DNA of 64,000 nucleotides, taken from NCBI GenBank assembly GCA_020086605.1, contig JACBWW010000018.1:9940206-10004205 (forward strand), in the 5' to 3' direction. This stretch comes from Lanius collurio (lineage: Eukaryota > Chordata > Aves > Passeriformes > Laniidae). The number at the start of each line of letters is the position of its first letter. Positions within the stretch are counted from its first letter, which is position 1. The position numbers and the translations under genes are program-made. The notes under the pieces were generated by a model, which worked only from the letters and a program-made list of their open reading frames with translations, was not told the DNA's origin and did no database searches. This document shows positions 12,601 through 24,849 of this stretch, one piece after another.

Positions 12601-15600
12601 GTCACATTTCACTGTGGTGCTTGTTGACCTAAGTAGGAATTTCCTCCGTTCACAATCCTCTTAGATCTACAGAACACATTACAGCATGTCTTGGCAATTA
12701 GGGAGCATGTCACTCTCAAGCAAAGGCTTCTGTAACTCCTTCTTGAGTTCACAAACCTTCCATTTCAGACTGTGTCCACCACAGGTCACAGCTTTGGTCC
12801 TATTTTAGCCAAAGACAAAAACTCCCTAGTCTCCCTGCTCCTCTATCACTCAAAGCTAAGTTCTTAAAGTAGGTCTTTGTGCAAATATGTCCCTTTCTAT
12901 ACACTCACTATAACTGCACAGTTACGTACCGATAAATTTTGATCGTGTATAACAAGATTTAGGCACAATTTTAACGTGCTCCTTGAAATTTAAAGCTTAC
13001 ATTTATCAAAATGGAGCCTAACTACTCTAAGAATTTCTTATAGATAAGATGGAACAACAGTAAATTCCACGCTGCTTAAGAAAACTTTACACAAAAGGCA
13101 AAAAAAGTTACACCTTTTTGTCTGTATCAGTCCCAAAGAGTATTCCAGTTTAAAATAATTTCAAATTTTTTTTTTTTAATTCAGAGCCCTTGAATCTTTC
13201 AAGACAGAAAATTATGCATTTTATATTTACTTCTTTATAAACAGAAGGGGATTTACATTTTTTTCCACTTATTTGAATATAGAGTAACTTTTTGATGATA
13301 AATCAGAAGTCATACATAAATGTGTAAGTCACACATAAGTGTTGTAGGTTACAACATATTCTTAAATTACAGTTAAAAACAAAGTAAAGTAAAAACTTGA
13401 TAGTGGGCTCTGCATCCAACATTCACATCGAAAACCTGATAGTTATTGGCACACATCCCTATCGTTCCTTTGTTGAAATCTTGCACTTTCTTCAGATCAT
13501 TTTGTTTTCAGTGAATGAAGACAAACAAACATTTAATTGTGAGTTTCACTGACACAAGCACACACATATTAGAATTCACCTCTTATTGTTGGTGCATCAG
13601 ATGCTTATAATTACACCAGATTAAGTTTCTGGACTAAATTCAAAATCTTTTTTTGTATTCATATAATGTTAAACCATAGCATAATCCAAGCCTGACTTGG
13701 ACTTTAAGTGCTACCATCAGTACTTATTTTACTAATGACCTATTAAATTTTATTTGGATTATCTGCTACATGGATCATCATAATTTTGGAATGTCTCAAG
13801 GATCAAAGAAAACTCTAGAAATTAATGATACTGCTAATCCACCTGCTAGGCAAAACCCGCCTTGGTTCTACAGAGATTTTTTCATACACTGCAGGACAGC
13901 CTTGGCTGCTAAATACTACATCTCTAAGCCAACAAGAAGATGCTTGAAATGAGGGAAAGGAGGAAATAACCTTTCCAATATTTAGTCTTCTGCATAGTGA
14001 TTATACCTGCAAAAATGTTACACCATCAGTAACACTTGTTCTACCTGGATTCTATGGAAGACCCTGGCATGCACAGTGAGCCTCTGAATTTAAAAGTGCC
14101 TGAACCCATGATCACAAAATGTCTTCCATCCAGAAAGGAAAGGCCATAAAGTATAATGTTGTAAATCCTAACTGAAGTTTTGCTAATCAAACTTCTGGAT
14201 TAAAAGTTTTACCCAATTAGCTCCCTGTTAAAAGATATGGCTACTGAATTTTCATATTTCTTTTCCAATTGCTTCCTCTTATCTGATTTCTGTCCTTCTG
14301 GTGACCTATATAAAATGACAAAGTCTCATTATCAGAATTCTGCAGCACCCAGAACTGGCTGTAATTGATGAACTGAAGCCACAGCTGGAGCAAGAGCCTG
14401 CAGATGTAAAGTCAAGCAGGAAGGTGTTCCTTTGAAATAAGACAGAAATGGGCTGCTCTCACCAGGGCTTTGAAAACAGGAGTGGGTAAAAATGTGAAGT
14501 TCTATTATATAAAAATAAGGATGATTTAGGGGGAAAAAAAATTCTTGACTTGATACTTTTATCCTCCTAATCTCTTTCTGCCCATCCAGGCAATCATTCA
14601 GGGGCATCATGCCTCACGGATTTCATGCACTTACAAAGGAAGGAAAAAAGAAGTAACTTCTGTTTACATTGTCAGTACAGAAGGGGACACCTTATGTACC
14701 ATATAAAAATTAATGAGTAAGTCTACTCATGAAAAAGCCATGAAATTCCTAGAACTCTAGAAAGGACATACACAGACATCATCCAAAAAATAGCTCATGA
14801 AATACCTTACATTACCACTTCACATGTCCTCTAACAAGTGGGCCATCATATTTCAGCAGAACAATCAGAGCACAACACAAAATATTTTCAGTCTCTGAGA
14901 GTACATAAAATTACTTTGAGAATTACATTTATCTTATTAACTGAAAGCTAAGTGGGAAGAGAGTAGTTCAGTCATCCTACCTAACTCTCTTAAAATCTGA
15001 AGTACCCTTGGAACCTCCATTGTGCATGAACTACCTTCTTAGATTTATCAAACATGCTGATCTTGAAGTGTTTACAATGCCAAAACTATCCAGTCTTGCA
15101 GCCTACATTTTCTCTCCATCGTGACTGAACTTTAATATTAGGAGCTCTATTACTGGCGACCCCAAAGATGATTTTCCTCCATGGGTGAAGAAAACTTCCT
15201 CCAAGTGAGGGAAACTGCTGAAGAAATCTCTGCAAACTCTTTCTGATTTAATTTTTTTGTTTTGTTTTAGCTACAAGAAGTTTGTGCATTATGCTTAGAA
15301 TCAAATACTGCTGTTTGCAATTTTATGAACTCCCAGTACTGGTAATTCTAATGGATTTCCAGGGCTTTGACAGCAGTGTACAATTTGTCAGAATTTCTTA
15401 GATTACCTCCAATATTTAAGTGTCTATAAACATGAGCCTTCTTATTTGTGCATGACTGTATCTTGGCTACACCTGTCAATAAAATCACCACTTACATGCA
15501 CTTCCATTCAGAAGCCATCACAAAGTCCACACATGTGAGAACACTTGGGGTTATCAGTAAGTAAATAAAATAACAAGATTTTTGTCATCTAACATTGACT

Positions 15601-18600
15601 TAGATAGAATTCTTAGCCCTGTCATCTATGCTTAAGGGTCATAACTGGGGTTAAAAGAAAAATAATTACTTGAAAAATATTTTAACATGTTCACTGTTTC
15701 AGAACAAAACAGTACTGACAGAAACAACCCAAAACCATCAAATTTCAGCCAAAACCGGCACAACATGGATTTTGCTTCACAGCCTTACACCACATAACAC
15801 AAATGTCATCTACATGTGTGCTGTCATAAAGCATTGAAAACAAAGCTTTTGTGCCGCAAAAATATACCAAATTAGATAACTTAGTCAGCTTTATTTTATA
15901 TTTTTCCACATACAAGCTGTTTTTCTTAGTAAGTGGGACTACAAAATGCATAATTCAGTTTAAATTGAATGTGTCATATGGAAGCAAAGGTTTTGTAACA
16001 TGTTCTATAATTAATTTTTAATAGAATAAATCATGGACAATTTGTTCTAGATACGGCTGCTGCTTGTAACTGACAGGTATAAAACACTGGACCAGAAACT
16101 GACCTTTCAAAAATGTCATTTTAATAAAACTATGTCATTTTTACTCTCTGTGAGAAGTAGAAGTAATTTTTCCCTAATAATGTTCTTAGAAGTATGAAAC
16201 TTCTCAAAAAATGGGGACTACAACAATTTCAAAGCTCCTGTGTACAGAAGTAGGCTTAAATAAGACAGTGGTCTTTCTGCATCTCACACTGAAATTTATA
16301 ATTGCCATGAATATTTAGAAAAACCCTACTAGAATCCACTCTGTCAGCATCTTAGATTGCAGCAATTAATCTCAGCTAACTCATTAACTTGATCCAGAAA
16401 TCTGTCCATTCCTTACTTTTGCTGCAATCACCAGCAAAACACCCTTCATAACTCTAGTAAGTGTTCAAAAATAACAAAAGAAATAAAAAGAAGAACACAC
16501 ATAGGAAAAAAGTTTTTCCTTGTTCCTTCAAACAACTGCATTTATACACTTGCAAAAATAATTATAACGCATAGTACATATACTTTATAAATAAATGTAG
16601 TTACAGCTGCAACCCTCCTGCACCCGTATAATTCCCAGAAATACATCCCTTCTGAAAGAAAGATATTAATCAGTATATTTATATGCCAATGCCTCCAAAT
16701 ACAGACATAAAAGGATAATACTTAAGCGCAATGCAGTCTTTTTCAGGACTGAAGCATGGACCACCAACACCATCCTTTTTTTTTTTAATTAAAAATGTGT
16801 GTACCTTTTTGGTATGTGCTCCCATTCCGCTGATTCAGCTGAATTACATTTTCCTAGTAAGGCTGTTGCACCCTTAGAAGACATTCAAACATATTTTTGT
16901 ATTTTCAAGATATAAACGACTCATTTCCATCTTGCCTTATAATATCATATTGAGCATTGTGCTGTATCATATTATAAACAGGAACTACTTATTATAAATA
17001 CACATAAGAAGTGAACATTCCTACAATTTAATGAGCAAAACTGTGATCTGCATGCTGCAGTTCATTAGGTTCTCATACGAAAAGAAAAAAACACCACAGC
17101 TCAAAATTAAAAACTGTGGTTTTAAATTAGTTCTTTTAGGGCTCCTCATCTTTTAACTGACAGTGGGAAATGGATATAAGAAGACAGACGCTGTAAGTTC
17201 AGTTCATTACTACCAGCTCTGAATTATTTCTCAACCTTCCTGACACCATGAAGATTGCTACTCTATTCCTTTAGATGTATGTGGATTTCAATAAAGGGTT
17301 TATTTTCTCTACCATATTTCAGAAATTTTAACACTTTTCTTTTCTCTCCCATTTCCTTACCTTCATGGCATATTTTGGAGATCTCTTTTCTCAACATACT
17401 CTCATGTAGTGTTGGAGCAAAAATCATTAGCAAACTTGATTGAACTCTATCATGGTCCCAAAGCAGCAGAAGTATGTTTCACATTGGGAGAGTAGGGCTG
17501 CACTTCCCAGAAAAGACCCACATTAGCTCCAGAACAGAAGCCAAAATAAAGACACCACCACGATCTAATAATGGGGAAAATTTTCACCACAGATGTAAAT
17601 AAGGAAGAGGAGATAAAAGCACTCAAGTTAAAGCATGCAGTAGGAAAAACTCCCACAAACTACAACTGACCTCTTCATCAAGCAGCTTATTTTCAGTATC
17701 ATATGAAAGCTCAGGCTGTTTATTACACTTTTCAGTAAAAAAAAAAAAAAGATTAACAGTTAATAATACAATCTGTTGGTTAAGAATAGAGTTATTGTAT
17801 TCTTGGGGTTTTTTATTTTTAAAATTTACTTTACTGCAGTAGAACAAAGCCTCTCTTGTCTTATTTCAAGGCTGTGGAATTTGGTTCTTTATCTCACGTA
17901 ACATAAGACTTCAGATATCTCTGAACTCGCCTTAACTCACCAAAGCAGTCACACCTCTATACTTTGTAAAAGCAAAGACATAAAAAGTATGGGTATTTTT
18001 AAATAAAACAGGTATTTTAACTGAAGTCTTTCATCAGATACTTTCATGAGGTTTCATTTGAGGATACACACTGGAGGAAACAATGATTTGAATATGCAAA
18101 TAATGGAAGCAGATGCCCATTCACAGCAGGACAGCTACTTTGCTCTGTACTTTGCAAAACATGTATTAGTCAAAACCGGGCAATAAAGTCAAAAATTACA
18201 CTTTTATAAAATCTTTGTAACTACAAAATTATGTTTAGACAGCAACCATGAACCACTGATACAAGGTTAGCAGAATGCATGCAATTCCCATGGAATCTGG
18301 TTACTGAAGTCATGCCACGTTAACTGAAATAGGTTTTGTTAAACTAATATATTCTTTGTGCAGGGACTCTTGTGTAATAGGTTTTCAAATAGTTATTTCA
18401 ACTTAAATTGTGTCTGGGAAGTTGTGCCGTTCTCATTTTATGAGAATTTCAAATAATCCTGCTAAAGGGAACTCTTGCTTCAAAATCCTATACTTCCATG
18501 GCTGCAGGCAGACATGAAGAGGGTAGATAGGGCAGGAGGATTATTAGACTGGAGACAGGCAGCCTTCCCATTTACTTCCACAGACAGCCACAAACATTTC

Positions 18601-21600
18601 TTGTTCATGTCTTATTAATCAAGCTTTTAGCACTACTTTTTCTGCACTGTTATGATAAACCAACCATGGAACAAACACTGCTTGGTCTCCATGTCCATCC
18701 ATTTTCTTTTGTGACAAACCAGAAGCTCTTTCATACAGGAATCATTCTTTCCCGTACAAGTACAACAGGATCCTCATTCACTGGTAACTTTCTACATGCT
18801 ACAAACATACAAGAACTATTACATGCAGAATTAAAAGAAAATTATGATCTTGGTTGATTACCATGGCTGCAAGGCCAGAATCTTATATGGGAGGTTATTG
18901 CAGTCAGCTCAAATGGCTCAAATTTGACAGGCTATGCAAACTCCAGCCCTTCCAAAGTTAAATCAACATGAACGGCTCTCAATAGGAGCATAAGAGCTCT
19001 CGAGTGTGTTTTACGCTGTCTGCCTGAAACAGCGACCCAAGAAAGATACACCTCACTGATCACTGTTATCTGCAAGGGAGTCCATATCCAAGGCAAACAG
19101 GCTTATAACCCAGAAGTTCTATCTGAAGGTAGCTTAGGAAAAAAAAACATTTTGCTTTTCAGCTATCATATCTGAGAATACCATGAGAATGCTTAAATGC
19201 AAGAGCTTTGTATGTTACATTACATCCTTAAAGACTGCTAAAAAATTTAACTACTTGGAATCCAAAACATGCAACCCTAAATTGAGAAGCTGTTAAATAA
19301 AACATGTAGGAACACACTCAAAGCTTTCATTTGGAATTCTATTGCGGCCATTCTATATTTGGAGCTTAAATGTCTCAAGAATTACCTCAAGTAACCCAAC
19401 AAAAAAAAAATCAGGGGGATGGGAATTCAGTGGCTCTAGGAGGAAAAATAAAAATAAATCCTCTTTTGAAACCAAATATACCTGCAGTCTACATGAAATG
19501 TAGAAGTAAACAAGCAGTTGGAAGCACATTTTGTTATTTTGTTACAGCCAATACTTTACCTAATTAAGTTGGGGTTTTATTATCATTTAGCATTGTTTTA
19601 CTCTTAAGTGGATATCCAGAATGAACAGCCAGCTATCAGAAAGTGACAGAAATTAATATTAATGCACATTAGGGGAAAAAAAGTCCAAAAGCTTTGCTGT
19701 CACATTAAGTTCTTACACATAAAAACATATTTCTCCATTTTGAGGGTGGAAAATTCACAAAATAATCCCTCCTTCTACTACTTTTTAACTAATATGTGGT
19801 AACCACCACAAGTCTAGCCAACACTAGGCAAGGGTGGTGAATATTGGGGTTATTTTCCCACTATTAGATCATTCAGTTAATTGATCCAGATAAATGAACC
19901 CATACATGTAGGAGAAATCAAATCCTGATAGTCTGATAGAAGGGGTAACTTAAGACACGCTTTTCCTGATAGAATCTGCATACTCCAGGAGCAAGAACAA
20001 GGCAACACTGCATTTAACAGCCTCTGGCTATGAGCTTACCAGCTCAAGAAGCTTCTCATTAACTTTTCCCCTGTGGTAGAACTTAGATTTTCAGAAAATA
20101 CACTGACAAGAAGCTTCTCTATTCAATTTCAAAAAAAATAAAATGTGCATACACCCAAAACAATAAAAATTATTGGTTACAACAGCACATTACATGATTT
20201 TGGAAAACAATTTCTTCTGAAGGTTTTTCTAATAATTTCTGGCAACTTCTTCAATCCTGTTCCATATTATCTTCTGCAATACCAATACTATGTTGGACTA
20301 TGTTATTGAAACATTCCACATTTTTAGGCAGGGAAATGCTGATTAAACTAATTTCTTCAAATAAATTTTCACTAGCCCAATATTAGTACATTATTTATAA
20401 GCTGTTTGCTGTTTACAAGGTTTATTCATTAAATTAAATAAGTCTTGTCAGTGACATTTTTTTGAATTGAGACTAGGACACTATTTTATGTTCAACCCAA
20501 AAAAAGGCTACAGTAAAGGACAGTAACAAAACTGTTTGACTTCAAAAGTTTTTTTAGCAATTGTGGAACTATGAGCAAAAAGCAGAAACAGCAACATAAA
20601 AATCACTGAGTAAAGAGTGGGGTTACTTTCTTGTTGGAAGAATATGGCTTACAGAATAAAAATGCTGGAGAAATATCATTTTATGTGTATTTGTTTTCAT
20701 CCTCTGTCAAACACAGATATTCTACTAAACAAAGCAAGTTAGAAAGTAGCCTTTTTGAATGCTTTATTAAAATTAGCATCCCATCAGTTTCTCCTAGAAA
20801 TAAAAAGACTCTAAACTAAGGACTCTAAAAACTGTAAAAACTATGTAATACATTTTTCTTACAAATTCTCCAATAGAGCTAAACTTGAATTCTCCCATCA
20901 GTGTAAACCCATGCATCATCCATGTGATGATGGCCAAATAAAAGAACAAAAAAATTATCTAAATTTTCTCACCTGCAACCTGACAATAAAATTGTTTCTC
21001 TTTTCACGATACCATACAATTTTATCTATCCAGCTATTTTTTGCAAAACAAATGTTCACTGTTTTCTTAAGAATAGGAAAAAAAATATGCCATTGAAATT
21101 CTCCATATTTCAATGAGATACAATGCTCACTCACATCTAAAAGGCAAATTTTTTATCAGCACAAAGGTTTTTTTCAATACTACGTTCTCAAGCAGATTAG
21201 TATGAAAATTTAGGATTTTTTTTTCTTTGGTTGTGGGATTTTTTTCTTTTAAGTACAAAATAATTAGAGGTATCTACTTACATTTTACTGAACCAAGTAC
21301 AGGCTAGTCATGACTGGCATACCTTTGGATCCATTTTCTCCATAATGCCAGACTTTCCCATTTCTATTCAAATTACAAGCTATAATCGAGAATTCATTAT
21401 CTATCAAATCTTATGTGTAGGATCATTTACTTTTTAATGAAACCAAAACAAAAAACATAGCAGAAAATGTTCCCTAGCTTACAAACATACCTTCATTAAA
21501 CCTCCTTTTTAAATTAAAAATATGATATTAAAGTCAGGTCTAATGCAACTCGTAAGATGTAAAACCCCATGTAAGTACTTTGTTAGAAAGTTATTAAAAA

Positions 21601-23399
21601 CATTTGTTACTACCTCATTAACTTCTGTGCTTGTCAAACATGTCTATTAACGAATGTTAAAATTTAATCTTATGTCTACCTATTAAAAAGCAGAGAGAGA
21701 ATGAAAGAACAACACATTATTACTAAAAGCCTGAAGCAATCAAGGCAGTGATAGTGGTAGCAAATTCTACCACCTCAAGTACATTGAGGCATGTTTTACA
21801 AAAAGAAGAGTCAGATACTTCTGGGGACAGAAAGACATGAGTAAAATCATACACTTCAGAATTATTAGAAATATTATTACTTTAATACTAAGCAAGGAAT
21901 GTTTCTTACTATTTTTTATTTTCTATATAACACGGAGCAAGATTGAGAAGTATTATTAATCGGGGTAAGCAAATCCAGAAATAAACTGAGACTAATGAGA
22001 AATTGCCACAAAACATGATCTTTAATATGGAAGAAAAAATTCTCAAAAATTGTTCAAAGTAGGAGGTATAAGAAGTGACATCATACTGTGCTACCACACT
22101 GGCACAAAAGAGATATCAAAATAAAAGAACACATTTCAGAACTAGAAAGTCCTTGACACTAAGTTTCAAAATCAGAAAGTTTTCTTTCCTGTAATTTAGA
22201 AAAAAAAGAAATCCTGTTTGTTTTTAACATAATCCTCTTCCCAAGAAATATAAATCCTTTAGATTTTATTTCTTATATATAAATCTGTCTCACATGAAAT
22301 ACAATGGAATACGACTGGTGTCACTGCATATGCTGATGATAACATCAGGGGTTTTTTTGCCTTACAATACTCTAATTTCAAGCACACAAGTCATTAAGCA
22401 TTGCAGCTTTCAGGCCAAAAATGTTTGCTTACAACTGTCATAAAACTTAAAAAGCTTTCATATTTTTAGAAGTGTCTAGGAATACATGCTTGGTTTATTA
22501 CATCAAAGAACCAGTTCACTGACATCCGTGCATCTGGACAAGACTAATCATACACAAAAGAAGTGCAAGCTAGAAATCTTATTTTCCTGATAATGGACAC
22601 TATAATCTGGCATGGTTGATCGTTTTGAACAGAAACTATCACTATTCCCTGAAATTGGGCAATCCAGCTAAACAACTCACCCTTAGTGGCACCACAGAAT
22701 TCAGATAATGTGACAAGGAAGATGAACAGCATTCCAGCCCAAAGCAGAAATTGTGTATTTCAGCTCATAAAGGTAAACCTGAATATAAGGTCATAAACAT
22801 TTTTTACCCATTTTGAACACAGATGCAGAGACATGTGCAAGCTATGCTGCAGAAATTAATCAATTATTTGAATTTTAGCTGACAATGTAATTCCTTAAAC
22901 TAAAATTTCTTCCTCAGCTAACCTGGGTGCTACCATCCAATGCAAGAATATCACAGTAAGCAAAGCAAGGCCCTTCTCTAAGTGAACTTCCCTTTTTCTC
23001 CTTTTCCATTCCCCCTCCCTTTCTTTACTGCAAGAGATCATTAGGTGAATAGAAGATTGAAAAAAAACTGTATCTGCAGAGAGTCAAGAATATGCCAAAC
23101 ATTTCCATTGTTGTTAAAATCAGCAGATTGAAGAATAAATTGTTAAACATTTTAAATCCCAATGATTCATCCATTTGTAGCAGGAAAATATTATCTTACT
23201 TCTTTCCCTGCATGCAAAAATATCAGGATGACCTACTGTTACCACTTTCCAACTAAAGAACTTTGGCAAAATACACTTCTTTCCTCCTACTCATAAACAA
23301 CTTAGAAAACCTCCAGGCCTAACTTTGTATTTCCTAGTTTTATAAACCTTAGTCCATTTAATTTTAACATAAGAGCTGACAATAAATTGGCTTTACTGA
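3634..23399. other. DNER intron 1, long non-coding stretch
   Basis: About 20 kb of AT-rich intronic sequence. Open frames are short and scattered with no recognisable domain on either strand, and I see no EGF-like cysteine pattern that could be a DNER exon. Short poly-A/poly-T runs occur (for example T at 5919-5931 and A at 10183-10198). A small tandem duplication at 11183-11248 is listed separately. I recognise no tRNA, rRNA or small RNA. Confidence 0.6.
11183..11248. repeat. Partial tandem duplication, 22-bp arms
   Basis: A 22-base segment beginning GTTGCTAGTTAACTATAAAA occurs at 11183-11204 and again at 11227-11248, offset by 44 bases. Shorter copies of CTATAAAAAA and GCTAGTT lie between the two, so the block looks like a local slippage duplication. 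Each arm also contains the palindrome AGTTAACT. No function is implied. Confidence 0.75.
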
Positions 23400-24300
23400 C
23401 TGTGCACATCTCAAACAGATATAGAATACAACATAAACAATGTGGTGAGGATACTGCGGGAGTAAGAAAGAAAAGATGCAGGTGGCATTGCAGTGAGACG
23501 AGAATTTGTGCTACAGACGAAAGGATTTGCCAGACCGAAGCCTTTTGTCCATCACTCAATCGTGGCCCTGAGCGCGGCGCTTTCGTGCCGCAGATTGCGC
23601 GGCTGCCCCGGGACGGCGGCTGCGCATCAGGGGCAGGCCGAGGCAGGGGCAGGCCGAGGCAGGGGCAGGCCGAGGCAGGGGCAGGCCGAGGCAGGGGCAG
23701 GCCGAGGCAGGGGCAGGCCGAGGCAGGGGCAGGCCGAGGCAGGGGCAGGCCGAGGCAGGGGCAGGCCGAGGCAGGGGCAGGGCAAAAGGCAGGGGCAGGC
23801 CAAAAGGCAGGGGCAGGGCAAAAGGCAGGGGCAGGGCAAGGCCGAGGCAGGGGCAGGTCGAGGCAGGGGCAGGGCAAAAGGCAGGGGCAGGGCAAGGCCG
23901 AGGCAGGGGCAGGCCGAGGCAGGGGCAGGCCAAAAGGCTGGGGCAGGCCAAAAGGCAGGGGCAGGCCAAAAGGCTGGGGCAGGCCAAAAGGCTGGGGCAG
24001 GGCAAGGCAGGGGCAGGGGCAGGCCGAGGCAGGGGCAGGCCAAAAGGCAGGGGCAGGCCAAAAGGCAGGGGCAGGGCAAGGCAGGGGCAGGGCAAGGCCG
24101 AGGGAGGGGCAGGCCGAGGCAGGGGCAGGCCAAGAGGCAGGGGCAGGCCGAGGCAGCCCTGCAGCCGCCACGCAGCCCCGCTGGGCTGGAGGACACCGCG
24201 GCACGGAGGGCAGCTCGGCGGGGAAGCCGCCCGGGCACCTGCCCTCAGCCCTGGGCATCACATCCCTGTTGGGTTAGCTGAAGGGCCACGGCAACAGCTG
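23400..24300. other. Intronic GC-rich island surrounding a minisatellite
   Basis: GC and CpG content rise sharply around 23560 and fall after about 24260. The unique left flank (23565-23628) has several CpGs and a TGCGCA motif of NRF1 type at 23621-23626. The unique right flank (24157-24260) is also CpG-rich. The centre is the tandem array listed separately. It may act as an intronic CpG island, or the array may simply have grown inside a GC-rich element. No splice-supported coding exon was found. Confidence 0.45.
23629..24156. repeat. GC-rich minisatellite with mixed 16-bp and 18-bp units
   Basis: The array begins with nine perfectly spaced 16-bp units (unit AGGCCGAGGCAGGGGC; CCG recurs every 16 bases from 23638 to 23766). 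It then mixes 16-bp units with 18-bp units in which CCGAGGC is replaced by CCAAAAGGC or GCAAAAGGC. Nearly every unit carries GGGGCAGG on the plus strand, so the strand is strongly G-rich and could form G-quadruplexes. Because 16 is not a multiple of 3, all frames rotate and stay open, giving long shadow frames on both strands (up to 319 codons). These encode only Gly/Arg/Gln/Ala or Pro/Leu/Cys/Ala repeats and are not proteins. The array probably varies in length between individuals and is prone to assembly error. Confidence 0.93.
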
Positions 24301-24822
24301 GGAACAGCTGTACTTCAGACACCTCAGGCAGGACTGGTGCTGCCCCCCTACCGTGCAGCACCAAGGACCACAGCCTGGCTGGATTTTGAATAAAGGTGAG
24401 GCTACAAAAAGCAATAGCAGCCACGCAGTATGGGAATTTAGCAACATTAGTATCTTAGGCACTACGAGACAGTCTCTGTGCCTTGTGAGAAATCCTCTTC
24501 AGAAAGAATTGTTCCGCACTATTAAGTCTATTATACATTCTCTATTATTAGATACTACTATTTTAAGGTTTTCTCCAGGTCTTACAACAAAACAGACTTC
24601 ACACTGATGGCATTTAATTGCTTTGCTTGTGCATCAGCTAATGCATGAACGATTCTAGCAGTTAAGAGCCAGAGGTGCTGCTTAGTTTCCATCCTTTTAG
24701 AACCCTAGAAAATCTAGGGAAATAAAGCAATGATTCTCAGCTGGACTCATGCAGTCTGAAATCATTCAGTGTGTCTTCTGAAAAAAAGAAAGAATGCAAA
24801 ACATGCCTATGATACTAGGGTT

Positions 24823-24849
24823 CAAAAGGTATCACTTTTATACCTTTTG
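24823..24849. repeat. Perfect 10-bp inverted repeat (hairpin)
   Basis: CAAAAGGTAT at 24823-24832 is the exact reverse complement of ATACCTTTTG at 24840-24849, separated by 7 bases. Transcribed in DNER intron 1 on the minus strand, it would fold into a short stem-loop. It is too short for a typical microRNA precursor, and no function is claimed. Confidence 0.7.

Noticed and set aside
23629..24156. CRISPR-like array of regular repeats
   Set aside because: The units are contiguous without unique spacers, and the context is a vertebrate intron, so it is a minisatellite.
23302..24281. Open frames of 179-319 codons on both strands encoding Gly-Arg-Gln-Ala or Pro-Cys-Leu repeats
   Set aside because: All come from the 16/18-bp minisatellite, which keeps every frame free of stops. 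Repetitive products in all frames on both strands are not evidence of a protein.
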